From positions 123,889-187,888 of the forward strand of contig NZ_ONZF01000006.1 in assembly GCF_900302445.1 (NCBI RefSeq): 64,000 nucleotides of DNA. The letters are read 5' to 3'. The stretch's first letter is position 1. Each line of letters begins with the position of its first letter. This document shows positions 1 to 8,380 of the stretch, piece after piece. The notes under the pieces were generated by a model. That model did not search any database, was not told the DNA's origin, and worked only from the letters and a program-made list of their open reading frames with translations. This DNA comes from Palleronia abyssalis. GTDB taxonomy: Bacteria > Pseudomonadota > Alphaproteobacteria > Rhodobacterales > Rhodobacteraceae. The position numbers were made by a program, and so were the translations under genes.

Positions 1-168
1 GCGCCCGCCGCGTGGACCACCCACCGCATCGCCTTCGCCGATCTGACGCCCCACCGGACCGACGCCAGCTTCGACCCCAAGGCCCTGTCCCGCATGGGTC
101 TGGTTGCCATCGGGCGGGCGTTTCGGGCCGACCTGGCGCTGGCCCATGCGAGCCTTTGGCGGCGGTAA
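1..168 (+). CDS. C-terminal fragment of a CIA30-like domain protein
   Basis: The window opens inside an open frame that codes for 55 residues and stops at 166-168. The visible piece runs from a WTTHRIAF segment through LSRMGLVAIG to a basic end. This beta-strand pattern (aromatic strand, a D/P-rich turn, then IGLVAIGR and a hydrophobic last strand) resembles the end of the complex I intermediate-associated protein 30 (CIA30) fold found in bacterial NAD-dependent and stand-alone proteins. The N-terminal part lies outside the window, so the domain cannot be confirmed and the call is tentative. Confidence 0.4.
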   Translation, partial: APAAWTTHRIAFADLTPHRTDASFDPKALSRMGLVAIGRAFRADLALAHASLWRR

Positions 169-229
169 AGCCTGTCCCCCCGGCCAAACGCCCTATGTCG
201 CAAGGCTGTTATTGTTCGGAGTGCCAGAC

Positions 230-1879
230 ATGAACAGCCTCGCCAAGCGCCTGGGCTTAAGGACCGATCCCACGATTTTCTTCGTCTCTGCCGCCATCAT
301 GATCGTGGCGGTGGTCGCCCTGTCGGTCTTTCCCGGCCCCATCGGCACCGCGTTCGAGGGCGCGCGTGGCTGGATCGTCGCAAAGCTGGGCTGGTTCTTC
401 ATCCTGGGCGTGAACGTGTGGCTGGGGTTCTTGCTGTTCGCCGCGTTCTCCTCCTACGGGCATATCAAGCTGGGCGGGCCGGACGCGAAGCCCGAGTACA
501 ACAACCTCAGCTGGTTCACGATGCTGTTCGCGGGCGGCATCGGCACGGTCCTGATGTTCTGGGGCGTGGCCGAGCCGATCTCGCATTTCTCCACCCCGCC
601 GGTCGCGGGGGTCGAGCCCTTCAGCCCCGAGGCCGCGAACGACGCCATCGCCATCGCGAACTATCACCTGGCACTGCACACCTGGACGATCTTCGCGCTG
701 CCGGGTCTGGCCTTCGCTTATTGCATCTATCGCTACCACCTGCCGGTGCGCGTCAGCTCGGTCTTCTGGCCGCTGCTGGGCGAGCGGATCAACGGCCCCA
801 TCGGCAAGACCATCGACATCTTCGCCGTTCTGGGCACCGTGTTCGGGGTGGCGGTCTCGCTGGGCCTGGGCACCAGCCAGATCGCCGCGGGGCTGGAATC
901 GCTGTTCGGCTGGCCCGACGGCACGCCCCTTCGGCTGGCGATCCTTGGCGTGCTGACATGCGTCGCCGTGACCTCGATCGTGGCGGGGCTGGATCGGGGC
1001 GTGAAGCTTCTGTCGAACATCAATATCGGCATGGCCGTCGGGCTGATGATCTTCATCCTGATCACCGGATCGACCCTGTTCCTGCTGCGGGGCATCGTTC
1101 AGACCTTCGGGATCTACGTTACCAACCTGCCGCGCTTCGCCTTCTGGAACGACATGATGGCCGGCTACCTGCCCGCCACCGATGACTGGGGCTGGCAAGG
1201 GTCTTGGACGGTGTTCTACTGGGCGTGGACCGTCACCTGGTCGCCCTTCATCGGCCTGTTCGTCGCGCGTATCTCCAAGGGGCGGACGATCCGCGAGTTC
1301 GTGCTGGGCGTACTGTTCGCGCCGTCGATCTTCACCATCGTGTGGTTCTCGATCTTCGGCTGGGCCGCCATGGGCATCGACGGCATCGGCGAGGAGATGC
1401 GCCAGCAACTGGGCGCGGATGCCGGACGCATCTCGGAAGCGGTATCCAACAGCGTGCCGCTGGCGATGTTCGCCTTCCTCGAAAGCTTCCCGCTCACCAG
1501 CTTCGTGCAGGGCGTGGCCATCGTGATCGTGGCAATCTTTTTCGCCACCTCGTCGGACTCGGCCTCGCTGGTCGTCGACATGCTGTGTTCAGGCGAACCC
1601 GAAGCAGGCCCCGTGCGCCAGCGCCTGTTCTGGGGCCTGGCCGAAGGGGGCGTCGCCGCGGCACTGATGATCCTGGCGGGCGACGAGGCCCTGAACGCGC
1701 TACAACAGGTCATCACCGTGATCGGCCTGCCGATCTTCGTGCTGGTTTGCCTGATGGTGGTGTCGATGATCGTCGCCTTCAGCCGCGAGACGATCGAACG
1801 GGTCGAGATCCACGCCCCAGACCGCCCCGATTTCGCGCGCGACCCGGACGCAACGGACGGCGGGTCCACCCGGTCTTAA
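230..1879 (+). CDS. BCCT family betaine/carnitine/choline-type transporter
   Basis: 549-residue polytopic inner-membrane protein of the betaine-choline-carnitine transporter family, which imports quaternary ammonium compounds (glycine betaine, choline, DMSP-like solutes) with Na+ or H+. About 12 hydrophobic segments are visible. Family signatures include FWGVAEPISHF near residue 115 and the tryptophan-rich WTVFYWAWTVTWSP segment near 326-339 that forms the aromatic substrate box. The start chosen is the ATG at 230, giving a short cytoplasmic N-terminus; an upstream in-frame start at 104 would overlap the preceding gene. It lies 61 bases after the CIA30-like gene. The substrate cannot be told from sequence alone. 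Confidence 0.93.
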   Translation: MNSLAKRLGLRTDPTIFFVSAAIMIVAVVALSVFPGPIGTAFEGARGWIVAKLGWFFILGVNVWLGFLLFAAFSSYGHIKLGGPDAKPEYNNLSWFTMLFAGGIGTVLMFWGVAEPISHFSTPPVAGVEPFSPEAANDAIAIANYHLALHTWTIFALPGLAFAYCIYRYHLPVRVSSVFWPLLGERINGPIGKTIDIFAVLGTVFGVAVSLGLGTSQIAAGLESLFGWPDGTPLRLAILGVLTCVAVTSIVAGLDRGVKLLSNINIGMAVGLMIFILITGSTLFLLRGIVQTFGIYVTNLPRFAFWNDMMAGYLPATDDWGWQGSWTVFYWAWTVTWSPFIGLFVARISKGRTIREFVLGVLFAPSIFTIVWFSIFGWAAMGIDGIGEEMRQQLGADAGRISEAVSNSVPLAMFAFLESFPLTSFVQGVAIVIVAIFFATSSDSASLVVDMLCSGEPEAGPVRQRLFWGLAEGGVAAALMILAGDEALNALQQVITVIGLPIFVLVCLMVVSMIVAFSRETIERVEIHAPDRPDFARDPDATDGGSTRS

Positions 1880-2143
1880 CCCTCGCGCGGGCATATCCCG
1901 TCCCGCGCGCAGATCGACCTACAGCGAGACTTCGGAAGGGCTTGTCCGGCCTGGCAATCGGACCCGCCTGTCCCAAAGTTTCACCGGTGGAACGAAAGGC
2001 CGGGGGTGACGCCCCGTCCGAACCATTCTCGCAAACGATCTATGGCGGCGCCGCCACCTTCGATCACATTGCAGATGAAATGCGGATGACAGCCCGGCAC
2101 CGATGCGGTGACCGGGCCCGTCCCGCATGGGCTGACATGGGGC
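1880..2143. other. Convergent intergenic region with weak hairpin
   Basis: 264 bases between the BCCT gene and the convergent thioesterase gene. No coding frame is convincing. A hairpin at 2093-2116 (CCCGGCACCG, loop ATG, CGGTGaCCGGG with one bulged base) could end the minus-strand transcript, but no T-run follows it. A palindrome TGGCGGCGCCGCCA lies at 2043-2056. Confidence 0.3.
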
Positions 2144-2563
2144 CTATCGCAAGGCTTCCAGCACGTCCCGCGCCGCGTCGGGGATCGGGGCCTTCTTCCG
2201 CGTCTGCCGGTCCACGTTCACGTGAACGAAGAAACCCTCGGCGGCGGCTGTGTCCGCCTCGCCCCCGAACAGACCAATCTCGTAGCGCACGGACGACCGT
2301 CCCAGATGCGCCACCCGCAGACCGGCCGTCACGACCTCGGGAAAAGACAGTGGCGCGAAATAGCGGCAGCCCGATTCCACCACCAGGAACACCGTGTCGC
2401 CCGTATGGGGATCCAGCACGCCCGTCTCGACCAGATGCGCGTTCACCGCGGTGTCGAACAGCTGGTAATGCACCGTGTTGTTCAGATGGCCGTAGATGTC
2501 GTTGTCGAACCACCGCGTGGGCATGTCCCGCAGCAGGCGATAGTCGGCGCGCGTTTCCGGCAT
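2144..2563 (-). CDS. 4-hydroxybenzoyl-CoA-thioesterase-like hotdog protein (YbgC/FadM type)
   Basis: 139-residue hotdog-fold acyl-CoA thioesterase, expected to hydrolyse acyl-CoA to free acid plus CoA in the cytoplasm. The diagnostic N-terminal motif RWFDNDIYGHLNN (residues 17-29) contains the catalytic aspartate (RWxDxDxxGHxNN pattern) at the start of the hotdog helix, followed by the usual central strands (SGCRYFAPLSFPEVV). Length fits the family. Its start lies 3 bases after the stop of the upstream monophosphatase gene, so the two are probably co-transcribed. Chain-length preference cannot be deduced. Confidence 0.85.
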   Translation of the reverse strand: MPETRADYRLLRDMPTRWFDNDIYGHLNNTVHYQLFDTAVNAHLVETGVLDPHTGDTVFLVVESGCRYFAPLSFPEVVTAGLRVAHLGRSSVRYEIGLFGGEADTAAAEGFFVHVNVDRQTRKKAPIPDAARDVLEALR

Positions 2564-2566
2564 GGC

Positions 2567-3388
2567 TCAGCCCCCCTGAAACGTGGTGCGAAGGGTGGTC
2601 AGACGGCTTTCGGCACACGCCGCCAGAAGCACCTGATCGGCGCGCCCCGGATCATAGGGCGTGCCGTCCAGCGTGCCCCAGGCGCCCCCTGCCTCGGCCA
2701 CGATCAGCTGGCCGGCCAAGTGGTCCCACGGCTTCGACTGCGCCGCCATCACCCAATCGACATGCCCCGCCGCCAGCATCCGGTATTCGTGCAGCGAACA
2801 GCGTAGGGACTGCACGCGAGAGAATCGCGGCATCAGCCCCGCCAGCACCTGCTTGATGGGTCCGTCGAAGAGACCCAGGGGCAGGTATCCCGTTTCCTCC
2901 TGCGGGGCGCGGGGGGCGCGCGTGTGAAGGGGTGTGACGCTGCCGTCCCGAATAAACCGGGCACCCTGCCCTTCGGCCGCCACCATCCAGTCGTCCATCA
3001 CCGGATCGTACAGAAGCCCCCAGATCGTCCGCCCGCCCTGCCGCACGGCAAGGATGACCCCGAACAGGGCCAGCCCGTGGGCGAAGTTCCATGTCCCGTC
3101 GATGGGGTCGATCACGACCGACAGGCCGTCGCCCTTCAACGCAGTCAGAAGCGAGGGGTCGTCCTCGACCGCTTCCTCGCCCACCAGCGCCGCGCCGGGC
3201 AGGATGTCCAACAGCCGTATGCCCAGCGCCTTTTCCGCGGCGCGGTCGGCCACGGTGACCAGATCCTCGGGGCCGGTCTTGGTGTCGATTTCCGACGGCT
3301 TCAGGCTGCGAAATCGCGGCAGGATCTCGGTCCGTGCGACGTCGCGCACCGCCCCGACGATGGCGGCCTCGGTCGTTTGGTCGATCAT
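2567..3388 (-). CDS. Inositol monophosphatase-family phosphatase (possibly histidinol-phosphatase HisN-like)
   Basis: 273-residue Mg2+-dependent phosphatase of the inositol monophosphatase superfamily. The metal-binding motifs are intact: EE at 71-72, DPIDGTWNF starting at D94, and a C-terminal WDHLAGQLIVAEAGG with the third aspartate ligand. In alphaproteobacteria such proteins act on inositol-1-phosphate, 3'-phosphoadenosine 5'-phosphate or histidinol phosphate; the sequence does not decide between them, although roseobacter relatives are often called HisN. The start at 3388 gives MIDQTTEAA with a GGGGGAT ribosome site; a longer frame adds 18 poorly conserved residues. Coupled to the thioesterase gene downstream. 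Confidence 0.85.
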   Translation of the reverse strand: MIDQTTEAAIVGAVRDVARTEILPRFRSLKPSEIDTKTGPEDLVTVADRAAEKALGIRLLDILPGAALVGEEAVEDDPSLLTALKGDGLSVVIDPIDGTWNFAHGLALFGVILAVRQGGRTIWGLLYDPVMDDWMVAAEGQGARFIRDGSVTPLHTRAPRAPQEETGYLPLGLFDGPIKQVLAGLMPRFSRVQSLRCSLHEYRMLAAGHVDWVMAAQSKPWDHLAGQLIVAEAGGAWGTLDGTPYDPGRADQVLLAACAESRLTTLRTTFQGG

Positions 3389-3442
3389 GTCATATCCCCC
3401 GGCATCCGGGCGCGAAGATAGCCCCCGTGCCGCCACGGGCAA

Positions 3443-4837
3443 CTACTCGGCCGCGTCCAGCCGGACGATGGTCTTCGGCAGGCGCATCTCGAAACACGTC
3501 CCCTCGGGGCCGGTATAGACCAGCGACAGCTCTCCGCCATGGCCGCGCACCAGATCCTGCGCGATGGTCAGACCCAACCCCGTGCCCCGTTTCGAGGCCG
3601 CCTGGAACGGCTGGAACAGGTGCTGGCGCGCGCGTTCGGGCAGGCCGGGGCCGGTATCGGTGACGCGGATGATCCAGTCGGCCTCGGTCTCGTCGGCCGA
3701 GACGCCGATTTCCCCGCCTTCGGTGCGACCGGCCATCGCCTGCCGCGCGTTGCGCACCAGATTGCCCAGCACGCGATAGAGCTGTTCGGGATCGGCACGC
3801 AGGGACATCCCCGTGGGCACGTCCTCGGCGAAGGAGATCTCGGCCTCCCCCGCCGCCAGCCGTTCGCCGTCCAGAACGTCGGCCACAAGGTCGGCCAGCA
3901 TCACGCGGGTCAGCTGCGGCGGCGGCTCTTCGGCCTTGCCGAAGGCCAGCGTGGATTCGCAGATCGAGATCGCCCGGCTGATCGATCCCACCAGCTTGGG
4001 CGCCATGCGCGTGACACCCGGGTCCGACGATGCCTCGATCCGGTCGGCGAACAGCTGCGCGGTGGTCAGCACGTTGCGCAGGTCGTGGCTGATCTTGGCA
4101 ACCGCGCCACCAAGCTGGGCCAGACGTTCCTTCTGGCGCAACGCCGAGGTCAGCTGCGTCTGCATGGTCTGAAGCGCCGTCTCGGCGGTACGCAGCTCCA
4201 GCACGCCGGCCGACGGCTCGATAATGCGGCGGGCGTCCTCGGGGGCGGCGGCATAGCTTTGCATCGCATCGACCACGCCGCGGATCGGGCGGACCAGGAA
4301 CCGCCGCACCGCGAGGAACAGAAGGAACGCGGTCACGACCGAGATCACGGCCGACAGCAGCAGGATCCGCAGCCCGTAATCCACCATCGCGGCCCGCAGC
4401 GGGGCCGACGGCATCGTCACTTCGATCAGCTGACCGCCCTCGCGCACCGGGCGTCCGATGACCCGTATCACGTTCTCGCCGGTCGAGGTCAGCGTCGTCA
4501 GCGCGCCCCCGATCAGATCCAGCGCGGTGGGATCGCGCAGGTCGTAGGTTTCCGCGATCGGCCCCGGAATGGGCGAGGACAGCGCAAGTTGGCGCGCCTC
4601 GTCCCGGACCAGAACGACGTTATAGACCTCGGCATTCTCTAAGAGCTCGACCTCGAGCTCGGGCGAGATCATGTCGTCGGCCAGCAGCGCCAGCGACGCG
4701 ATCTGCGCCCGCTCCAGCCGCGACAGCAGATAGTCCTGCTGGAATCGCGCGACCGAGGGGATGAAGATCATCACCTCGGCCAGCATCACGAAGCCCACGG
4801 TCAGGATCAGGAATCGTCCCGAAAGGGTGTTCAGCAT
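3443..4837 (-). CDS. Orphan sensor histidine kinase
   Basis: 464-residue membrane histidine kinase. Two hydrophobic segments (about 8-28 and 156-177) enclose a periplasmic sensor region with no recognised fold, followed by a HAMP-like linker to about 235. The H box KISHDLRN places the phospho-acceptor at H251; N box LVRNARQAM (N363), G1 DTGPG (394-398), F box LFQPF and G2 GTGLGL (418-423) complete the ATPase domain. All catalytic boxes are intact, so it should be active. No response-regulator gene is adjacent: the neighbours are the monophosphatase and a flavin oxidoreductase. Its start lies 18 bases after the oxidoreductase stop, so it may be in the same transcript. Confidence 0.92.
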   Translation of the reverse strand: MLNTLSGRFLILTVGFVMLAEVMIFIPSVARFQQDYLLSRLERAQIASLALLADDMISPELEVELLENAEVYNVVLVRDEARQLALSSPIPGPIAETYDLRDPTALDLIGGALTTLTSTGENVIRVIGRPVREGGQLIEVTMPSAPLRAAMVDYGLRILLLSAVISVVTAFLLFLAVRRFLVRPIRGVVDAMQSYAAAPEDARRIIEPSAGVLELRTAETALQTMQTQLTSALRQKERLAQLGGAVAKISHDLRNVLTTAQLFADRIEASSDPGVTRMAPKLVGSISRAISICESTLAFGKAEEPPPQLTRVMLADLVADVLDGERLAAGEAEISFAEDVPTGMSLRADPEQLYRVLGNLVRNARQAMAGRTEGGEIGVSADETEADWIIRVTDTGPGLPERARQHLFQPFQAASKRGTGLGLTIAQDLVRGHGGELSLVYTGPEGTCFEMRLPKTIVRLDAAE

Positions 4838-4855
4838 GGGCGAGGTCCAAAGGGC

Positions 4856-6271
4856 TCAGGGCAAATACTTCTGTATCAGGCGAACCACCCGCTTCACATT
4901 ATCGTTCCCGAACAGCAATGGCGAGAAATACGCACCGGCCGCGCGCTTGTTGATTTCCGACAGCGTTGGATAAGGCAACACGGTGTTCGAGATCGCCCGC
5001 ATCTTCAGTCCGTTGGCGATGGCCAGCGACCACATGGAGATCAACTCGCCCGCCTCGGCGCCCACTATGGTCGCCCCCACCGGCTTGCCCTTCACGACCG
5101 AGACCTTGACGAACCCGTCGGTCTTGCCGGTCGCGACGGCGCGGTCGTTCTCGTCATAACGGAAGCGCACGACCGTGACCTTGTCGCCGTGCTTTTTCTT
5201 CGCCTGCTCCTCGGTGAGGCCCACATGGGCCAGTTCCGGATCGGTATAGGTGCACCAGGGAATGTGGTTTTGCTTCGCTTTCGACGGCAGGCCGAACATG
5301 ATCTGGGGGATCACGACGCCCGCGTGATAGCCTGCAACATGCGTGAATTGCAGCCGCCCCGCCGCGTCGCCCACCGCAAAGACGCGCTTGTTCGTGGTGG
5401 ACCGCAGGCGGTCGTCGACCTTGATGCCACGGTCATGGGCAACCCCCGCGCGGTCGAGGTCCAGCTTGTCCACATTCACGCGCCGCCCCACGGCTACAAG
5501 AAGATGCGAACCGGTGTGGCTACCTCCCGGCGTTTCGACCGTGATGCCCTCGGGACCATTTGTCACACGGTTGGCCTGCTGGCCTTCGACCAGCACAACG
5601 CCTTCTTCTTGCATCCGCGCCTTGACCAGCGCGGCCGCCTCGGGGTCGTCCTTGCCCAGCGCTGTGCCACCCTCGATCACCGTGACCTCGCAGCCCAGCC
5701 GCCGGTGGGCCTGGGCCATCTCCATCCCGATATTGCCGCCGCCGATGATCAGCAGATGGCGCGGCTTTTCGCGCAGGTCGAAGATCGTCTCGTTGGTGTG
5801 ATACGTGACTTGGTCCAGCCCCTCGATGGGCGGGACAAGCGGGGCCGATCCGGTGGCGATCACGATGCGCCGGGCCGTGACCTCGTGCTCGTCGGTGACG
5901 ACCGTCTTCTCGTCCTTGAACCGGGCAAAGGCGCGCAGGACGCGGACGCCGAACCCCTCGAACCGCTCCTGGCTGTCGACGGGGGCGATGGTCTCGATCA
6001 CGCGGCCGATATGGTCCTTGGCGGCGGCGTAATCGACCTGCGGCTGGACCGCCGCCACGCCGAACGCGCCGGGATGGCCCATGCCATAGGCCTTCGCGGC
6101 GCTCGCGATCAGCGCCTTCGAGGGAACGCAGCCGTAGTTCAGGCAATCGCCGCCCATCTTGCCGCCCTCGATCAGGACGACATTCGCCCCCATCTGAGCG
6201 GCCCCCGCCGCCACGGACAGGCCGCCTGAACCGGCGCCGATGATGCAGACGTCACACTTGATCTTTTCCAT
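4856..6271 (-). CDS. FAD/NAD(P)-dependent disulfide oxidoreductase, mercuric-reductase/lipoamide-dehydrogenase-like
   Basis: 471-residue group I flavoprotein disulfide reductase. The FAD Rossmann motif GAGSGG starts at residue 12, the redox-active disulfide is in CLNYGC (C43 and C48), the NAD(P) Rossmann motif IGGGNIGME follows, and VGDAAG marks the second FAD site. The C-terminal dimerisation region reads LPYPTLSEI where lipoamide dehydrogenase has the catalytic His-Glu pair, so the histidine is replaced, as in mercuric reductases. There is no N-terminal heavy-metal domain and no C-terminal vicinal cysteine pair, so mercury reduction is not supported. It starts 3 bases after the VTT-domain gene. 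Confidence 0.85.
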   Translation of the reverse strand: MEKIKCDVCIIGAGSGGLSVAAGAAQMGANVVLIEGGKMGGDCLNYGCVPSKALIASAAKAYGMGHPGAFGVAAVQPQVDYAAAKDHIGRVIETIAPVDSQERFEGFGVRVLRAFARFKDEKTVVTDEHEVTARRIVIATGSAPLVPPIEGLDQVTYHTNETIFDLREKPRHLLIIGGGNIGMEMAQAHRRLGCEVTVIEGGTALGKDDPEAAALVKARMQEEGVVLVEGQQANRVTNGPEGITVETPGGSHTGSHLLVAVGRRVNVDKLDLDRAGVAHDRGIKVDDRLRSTTNKRVFAVGDAAGRLQFTHVAGYHAGVVIPQIMFGLPSKAKQNHIPWCTYTDPELAHVGLTEEQAKKKHGDKVTVVRFRYDENDRAVATGKTDGFVKVSVVKGKPVGATIVGAEAGELISMWSLAIANGLKMRAISNTVLPYPTLSEINKRAAGAYFSPLLFGNDNVKRVVRLIQKYLP

Positions 6272-6274
6272 GGG

Positions 6275-7006
6275 TCAGACTCCCTTCTTGCCGCGCACGG
6301 CCTTCAGAACGATGGGCAGCGCGGCCAGAACGCACAGCCCCAGGATCGGCAGCAGGATCTGCGGCGCGAAGATGATCGACAGGTCCGGCGTCTCGCCCCG
6401 GGCGAAGACCTCGCCCAGCCCCGCGCCGACGGAAGTGAAGACCAGCGTTCCGGGCATGATGCCCAGGAAGGTCGTCACCGCGAAAGCGTAAAGCGGCACG
6501 CCAACGAAGGCCGGGACCAGGTTCGCCACGAAGAACGGCACCGCGGGCACCAGCCGGATCAGGAACAGCATGGACCACCGGTTCTCGTCGATGCCCTGCT
6601 TGATGCGTTTGACCATCCCGTCCGAGGCGCTCATCCGCGCCGCCAACCGGTTGCCCAGACCCCATTTCGCCGCCAGAAAGATGCCCACCGCCCCCAGCGT
6701 GGCGCCAGTCACGTTATAGACGACCCCCGGAAAGGTCGCGAACAGGAACCCGCCCGTCAGCGTCGCCAGAAGCGCCCCGGGCAGCGAGAACGCGACGATC
6801 GCGGTATAGACCCCGATGAACGCCACCACGGCCAGCAGGTAATTCGCATCGCGGAAAGCCAGCAGACGCTCGCGGTTCCGGGCCAGCGTCTCGAAGGTCA
6901 GGGTGTCGCGCAGGGCAAAGGCGCCGATCAGGGCCACGACCGCGATGGCGATCAGCGGCAGGCGCCTGAGCCACGGGTTGGGGCGCGCGGTCGTTGTGTC
7001 CGGCAT
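6275..7006 (-). CDS. TVP38/TMEM64-family (VTT domain) membrane protein
   Basis: 243-residue inner-membrane protein of the VTT/DedA-like superfamily, a group linked in other organisms to lipid scrambling and membrane homeostasis. About six hydrophobic segments are seen; the signature half-helices read FSLPGALLATLTGGFLF and LIRLVPAVPFFVANLVPAF with the conserved glycines, arginine and prolines. It is the first gene of a minus-strand unit and ends 3 bases before the flavin oxidoreductase. Bifunctional proteins that fuse exactly these two domains are known by name in databases, which supports a shared role. Confidence 0.88.
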   Translation of the reverse strand: MPDTTTARPNPWLRRLPLIAIAVVALIGAFALRDTLTFETLARNRERLLAFRDANYLLAVVAFIGVYTAIVAFSLPGALLATLTGGFLFATFPGVVYNVTGATLGAVGIFLAAKWGLGNRLAARMSASDGMVKRIKQGIDENRWSMLFLIRLVPAVPFFVANLVPAFVGVPLYAFAVTTFLGIMPGTLVFTSVGAGLGEVFARGETPDLSIIFAPQILLPILGLCVLAALPIVLKAVRGKKGV

Positions 7007-7237
7007 GGAGGCCTCCGGGGGGTTGGGGCGGTCAATCCCGGCGCAAGGTGGCTGGTTCCCCCCGCAAGGCGAGCCGCCTCACGCGCGATTGACGGCGGCG
7101 GCGTATTTTCGGGGATTCTGTAACGAAGCGGCCCCTGGCGGCGTCCCGCCTGTAACGAAAACGGCCGCGACACGCGCCGTTGCCCGGCCCCGGCTTGAAG
7201 ATTATGCTGTCTCTGTTCGCTCGTGGCCGAGGTTTCC
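7007..7237. promoter_or_regulatory. Divergent intergenic region with a spaced direct repeat
   Basis: About 230 bases between the divergent VTT gene and the secreted-protein gene. No coding frame. It contains a direct repeat of TGTAACGAA at 7119-7127 and 7151-7159 (the copies share CTGTAACGAA followed by a CGGCC-like stretch), offset by 32 bases, about three helical turns. This could be a regulator-binding pair for either divergent promoter. No good -35/-10 pair could be assigned. Confidence 0.4.
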
Positions 7238-7726
7238 ATGCTCCGCCTGATCCTGCCGATTGCTCTGCTTGGGGCTCTGCCTGTCGCGGCCCAGGTCCAG
7301 GCCCCACGCCCGGTCGAGGGTCCCTGCATCGCCGATGGCAGCCCGCAGAACTGCGTAAAAAACCTTGCCTGTATCGGGACTCAAGGCCGCTGGTTCGCGG
7401 GGCGCGCCATCGGGTGGAACGAGGGGCAATTGCTGGGTCGAAACAGCGACGGGGTGTCCTGCCGCGGCGAATGGCGGATCGACCGAAACGGGCTGGGCCG
7501 GTCCGAGCTGACCTGCAAGGACGGCACGACCGCCAGCGTGACCGCAGATTATCAGGACTACGAGACCGGGACCGCGATCGGCCGCGGCACCACCAGCGCG
7601 GGCGAAAGGGTCATCAGCTATTCCGGCGCGCACGTGGTCGAGTTCCTGCGCGAGGACGGCGTGCCGGTCCTGCCCTGCGGCGCAGACGGAATCGAGCTGG
7701 ACGGGGACGGCGTTCCGATCAGCTGA
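7238..7726 (+). CDS. Secreted small cysteine-containing protein of unknown function
   Basis: 162 residues from the ATG at 7238 (GAGG ribosome site 5 bases upstream; a GTG at 7223 would add five residues). The first about 22 residues form a Sec signal peptide ending near VAAQVQA, so the mature protein should be periplasmic or secreted. Cysteines occur in GPCIAD, QNCVKNLAC, VSCRGEW, LTCKD and LPCGAD, enough for disulfides. The end is acidic (GIELDGDGVPI). I do not recognise the family. It stands alone between the divergent VTT gene and the rpmH promoter. Confidence 0.7.
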   Translation: MLRLILPIALLGALPVAAQVQAPRPVEGPCIADGSPQNCVKNLACIGTQGRWFAGRAIGWNEGQLLGRNSDGVSCRGEWRIDRNGLGRSELTCKDGTTASVTADYQDYETGTAIGRGTTSAGERVISYSGAHVVEFLREDGVPVLPCGADGIELDGDGVPIS

Positions 7727-7742
7727 AGCGCCGTTCGGGGTG

Positions 7743-7771
7743 TTGACATGACCCGGCGTCTTCCGTATCGG
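7743..7771 (+). promoter_or_regulatory. Sigma-70-type promoter of rpmH-rnpA-yidD
   Basis: TTGACA at 7743-7748, exactly 17 bases, then TATCGG at 7766-7771. It lies about 87 bases upstream of the rpmH start. The -35 element is a perfect consensus. A G/C-rich hairpin around 7804-7821 with a cTTCGg loop lies in the resulting leader. Confidence 0.65.
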
Positions 7772-7857
7772 GCGGGTCTTATTCACACACCTGCGTCCGA
7801 TGCGGGCCCCCTTCGGGGTCCCCGGATGCCCCAGACCGCGACCTACGGGAGAGACCG

Positions 7858-7992
7858 ATGAAGCGCACGTTCCAACCCTCGAACCTCGTTCGCAAGCGCC
7901 GCCACGGCTTCCGCGCCCGCATGGCCACCAAGGCCGGCCGCAAGATCCTGAACGCCCGCCGCGCGCAGGGCCGGAAGAAGCTGTCCGCCTGA
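7858..7992 (+). CDS. rpmH: 50S ribosomal protein L34
   Basis: 44 residues, starting [20 protein letters not shown] and ending GRKKLSA, the invariant L34 pattern (KRTxQPSxxxRxRxHGFRxRM). It is a very basic protein of the large ribosomal subunit. GGGAGAG at 7847-7853 is the ribosome site. It is first in the rpmH-rnpA-yidD unit behind the promoter at 7743; the next gene begins 10 bases later. Confidence 0.98.
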   Translation: MKRTFQPSNLVRKRRHGFRARMATKAGRKILNARRAQGRKKLSA

Positions 7993-8002
7993 TCTGCCCG
8001 AG

Positions 8003-8380
8003 ATGGCGAATGACACGCCCGCCGCGCCTGCGCCCGGCGGGATTTTGCCGTTGGAGCGTCTGAAGACTCGCGCCGATTTCCTGCGCGCGGCCCGGGCCCG
8101 TGTGCAACGGATGCCCGCCTTCATGCTACAGGCCCGCGATCGCGATGACCCCGATGGCCCCGTCCGCGTCGGCTTCACTTGTTCCAAGAAGGTCGGCAAC
8201 GCGGTCGCCCGCAACCGTGCCAAGCGCCGCCTGCGCGAGATCGCGCGCCTGGACCTGCCAGCCCACGCGCGCCCCGGCTGGGACTACGTGCTGATCGGCC
8301 GGCGCGATGCGACCGCGAACCACGACTTTCTTGAACTCCGCGCCGATCTCATCCGGGCGCTAAGGCGCATTCACGGATGA
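8003..8380 (+). CDS. rnpA: Ribonuclease P protein component
   Basis: 125-residue basic protein subunit that helps the RNase P RNA cleave tRNA 5' leaders. The [10 protein letters not shown] opening, [20 protein letters not shown] core and ALRRIHG end match the family; the RNR signature is in [11 protein letters not shown]. The N-terminus carries about 17 extra residues (Ala/Pro rich) before the conserved core, so a slightly later start is possible. Its stop overlaps the yidD start by four bases (ATGA), indicating translational coupling. Confidence 0.96.
   Translation: MANDTPAAPAPGGILPLERLKTRADFLRAARARVQRMPAFMLQARDRDDPDGPVRVGFTCSKKVGNAVARNRAKRRLREIARLDLPAHARPGWDYVLIGRRDATANHDFLELRADLIRALRRIHG

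Noticed and set aside
257..1408. Long minus-strand open frame (383 codons) opposite the BCCT gene.
   Set aside because: High-GC shadow frame with His/Gln/Asp/Arg-rich, domain-free composition; the plus frame is clearly the transporter.
2043..2056. Palindrome TGGCGGCGCCGCCA as an operator.
   Set aside because: Such GC palindromes are common in high-GC DNA, and it sits between convergent genes where no promoter is expected.
4856..6271. Mercuric reductase (merA).
   Set aside because: Lacks the N-terminal heavy-metal domain and the C-terminal cysteine pair, and no other mer genes are nearby.
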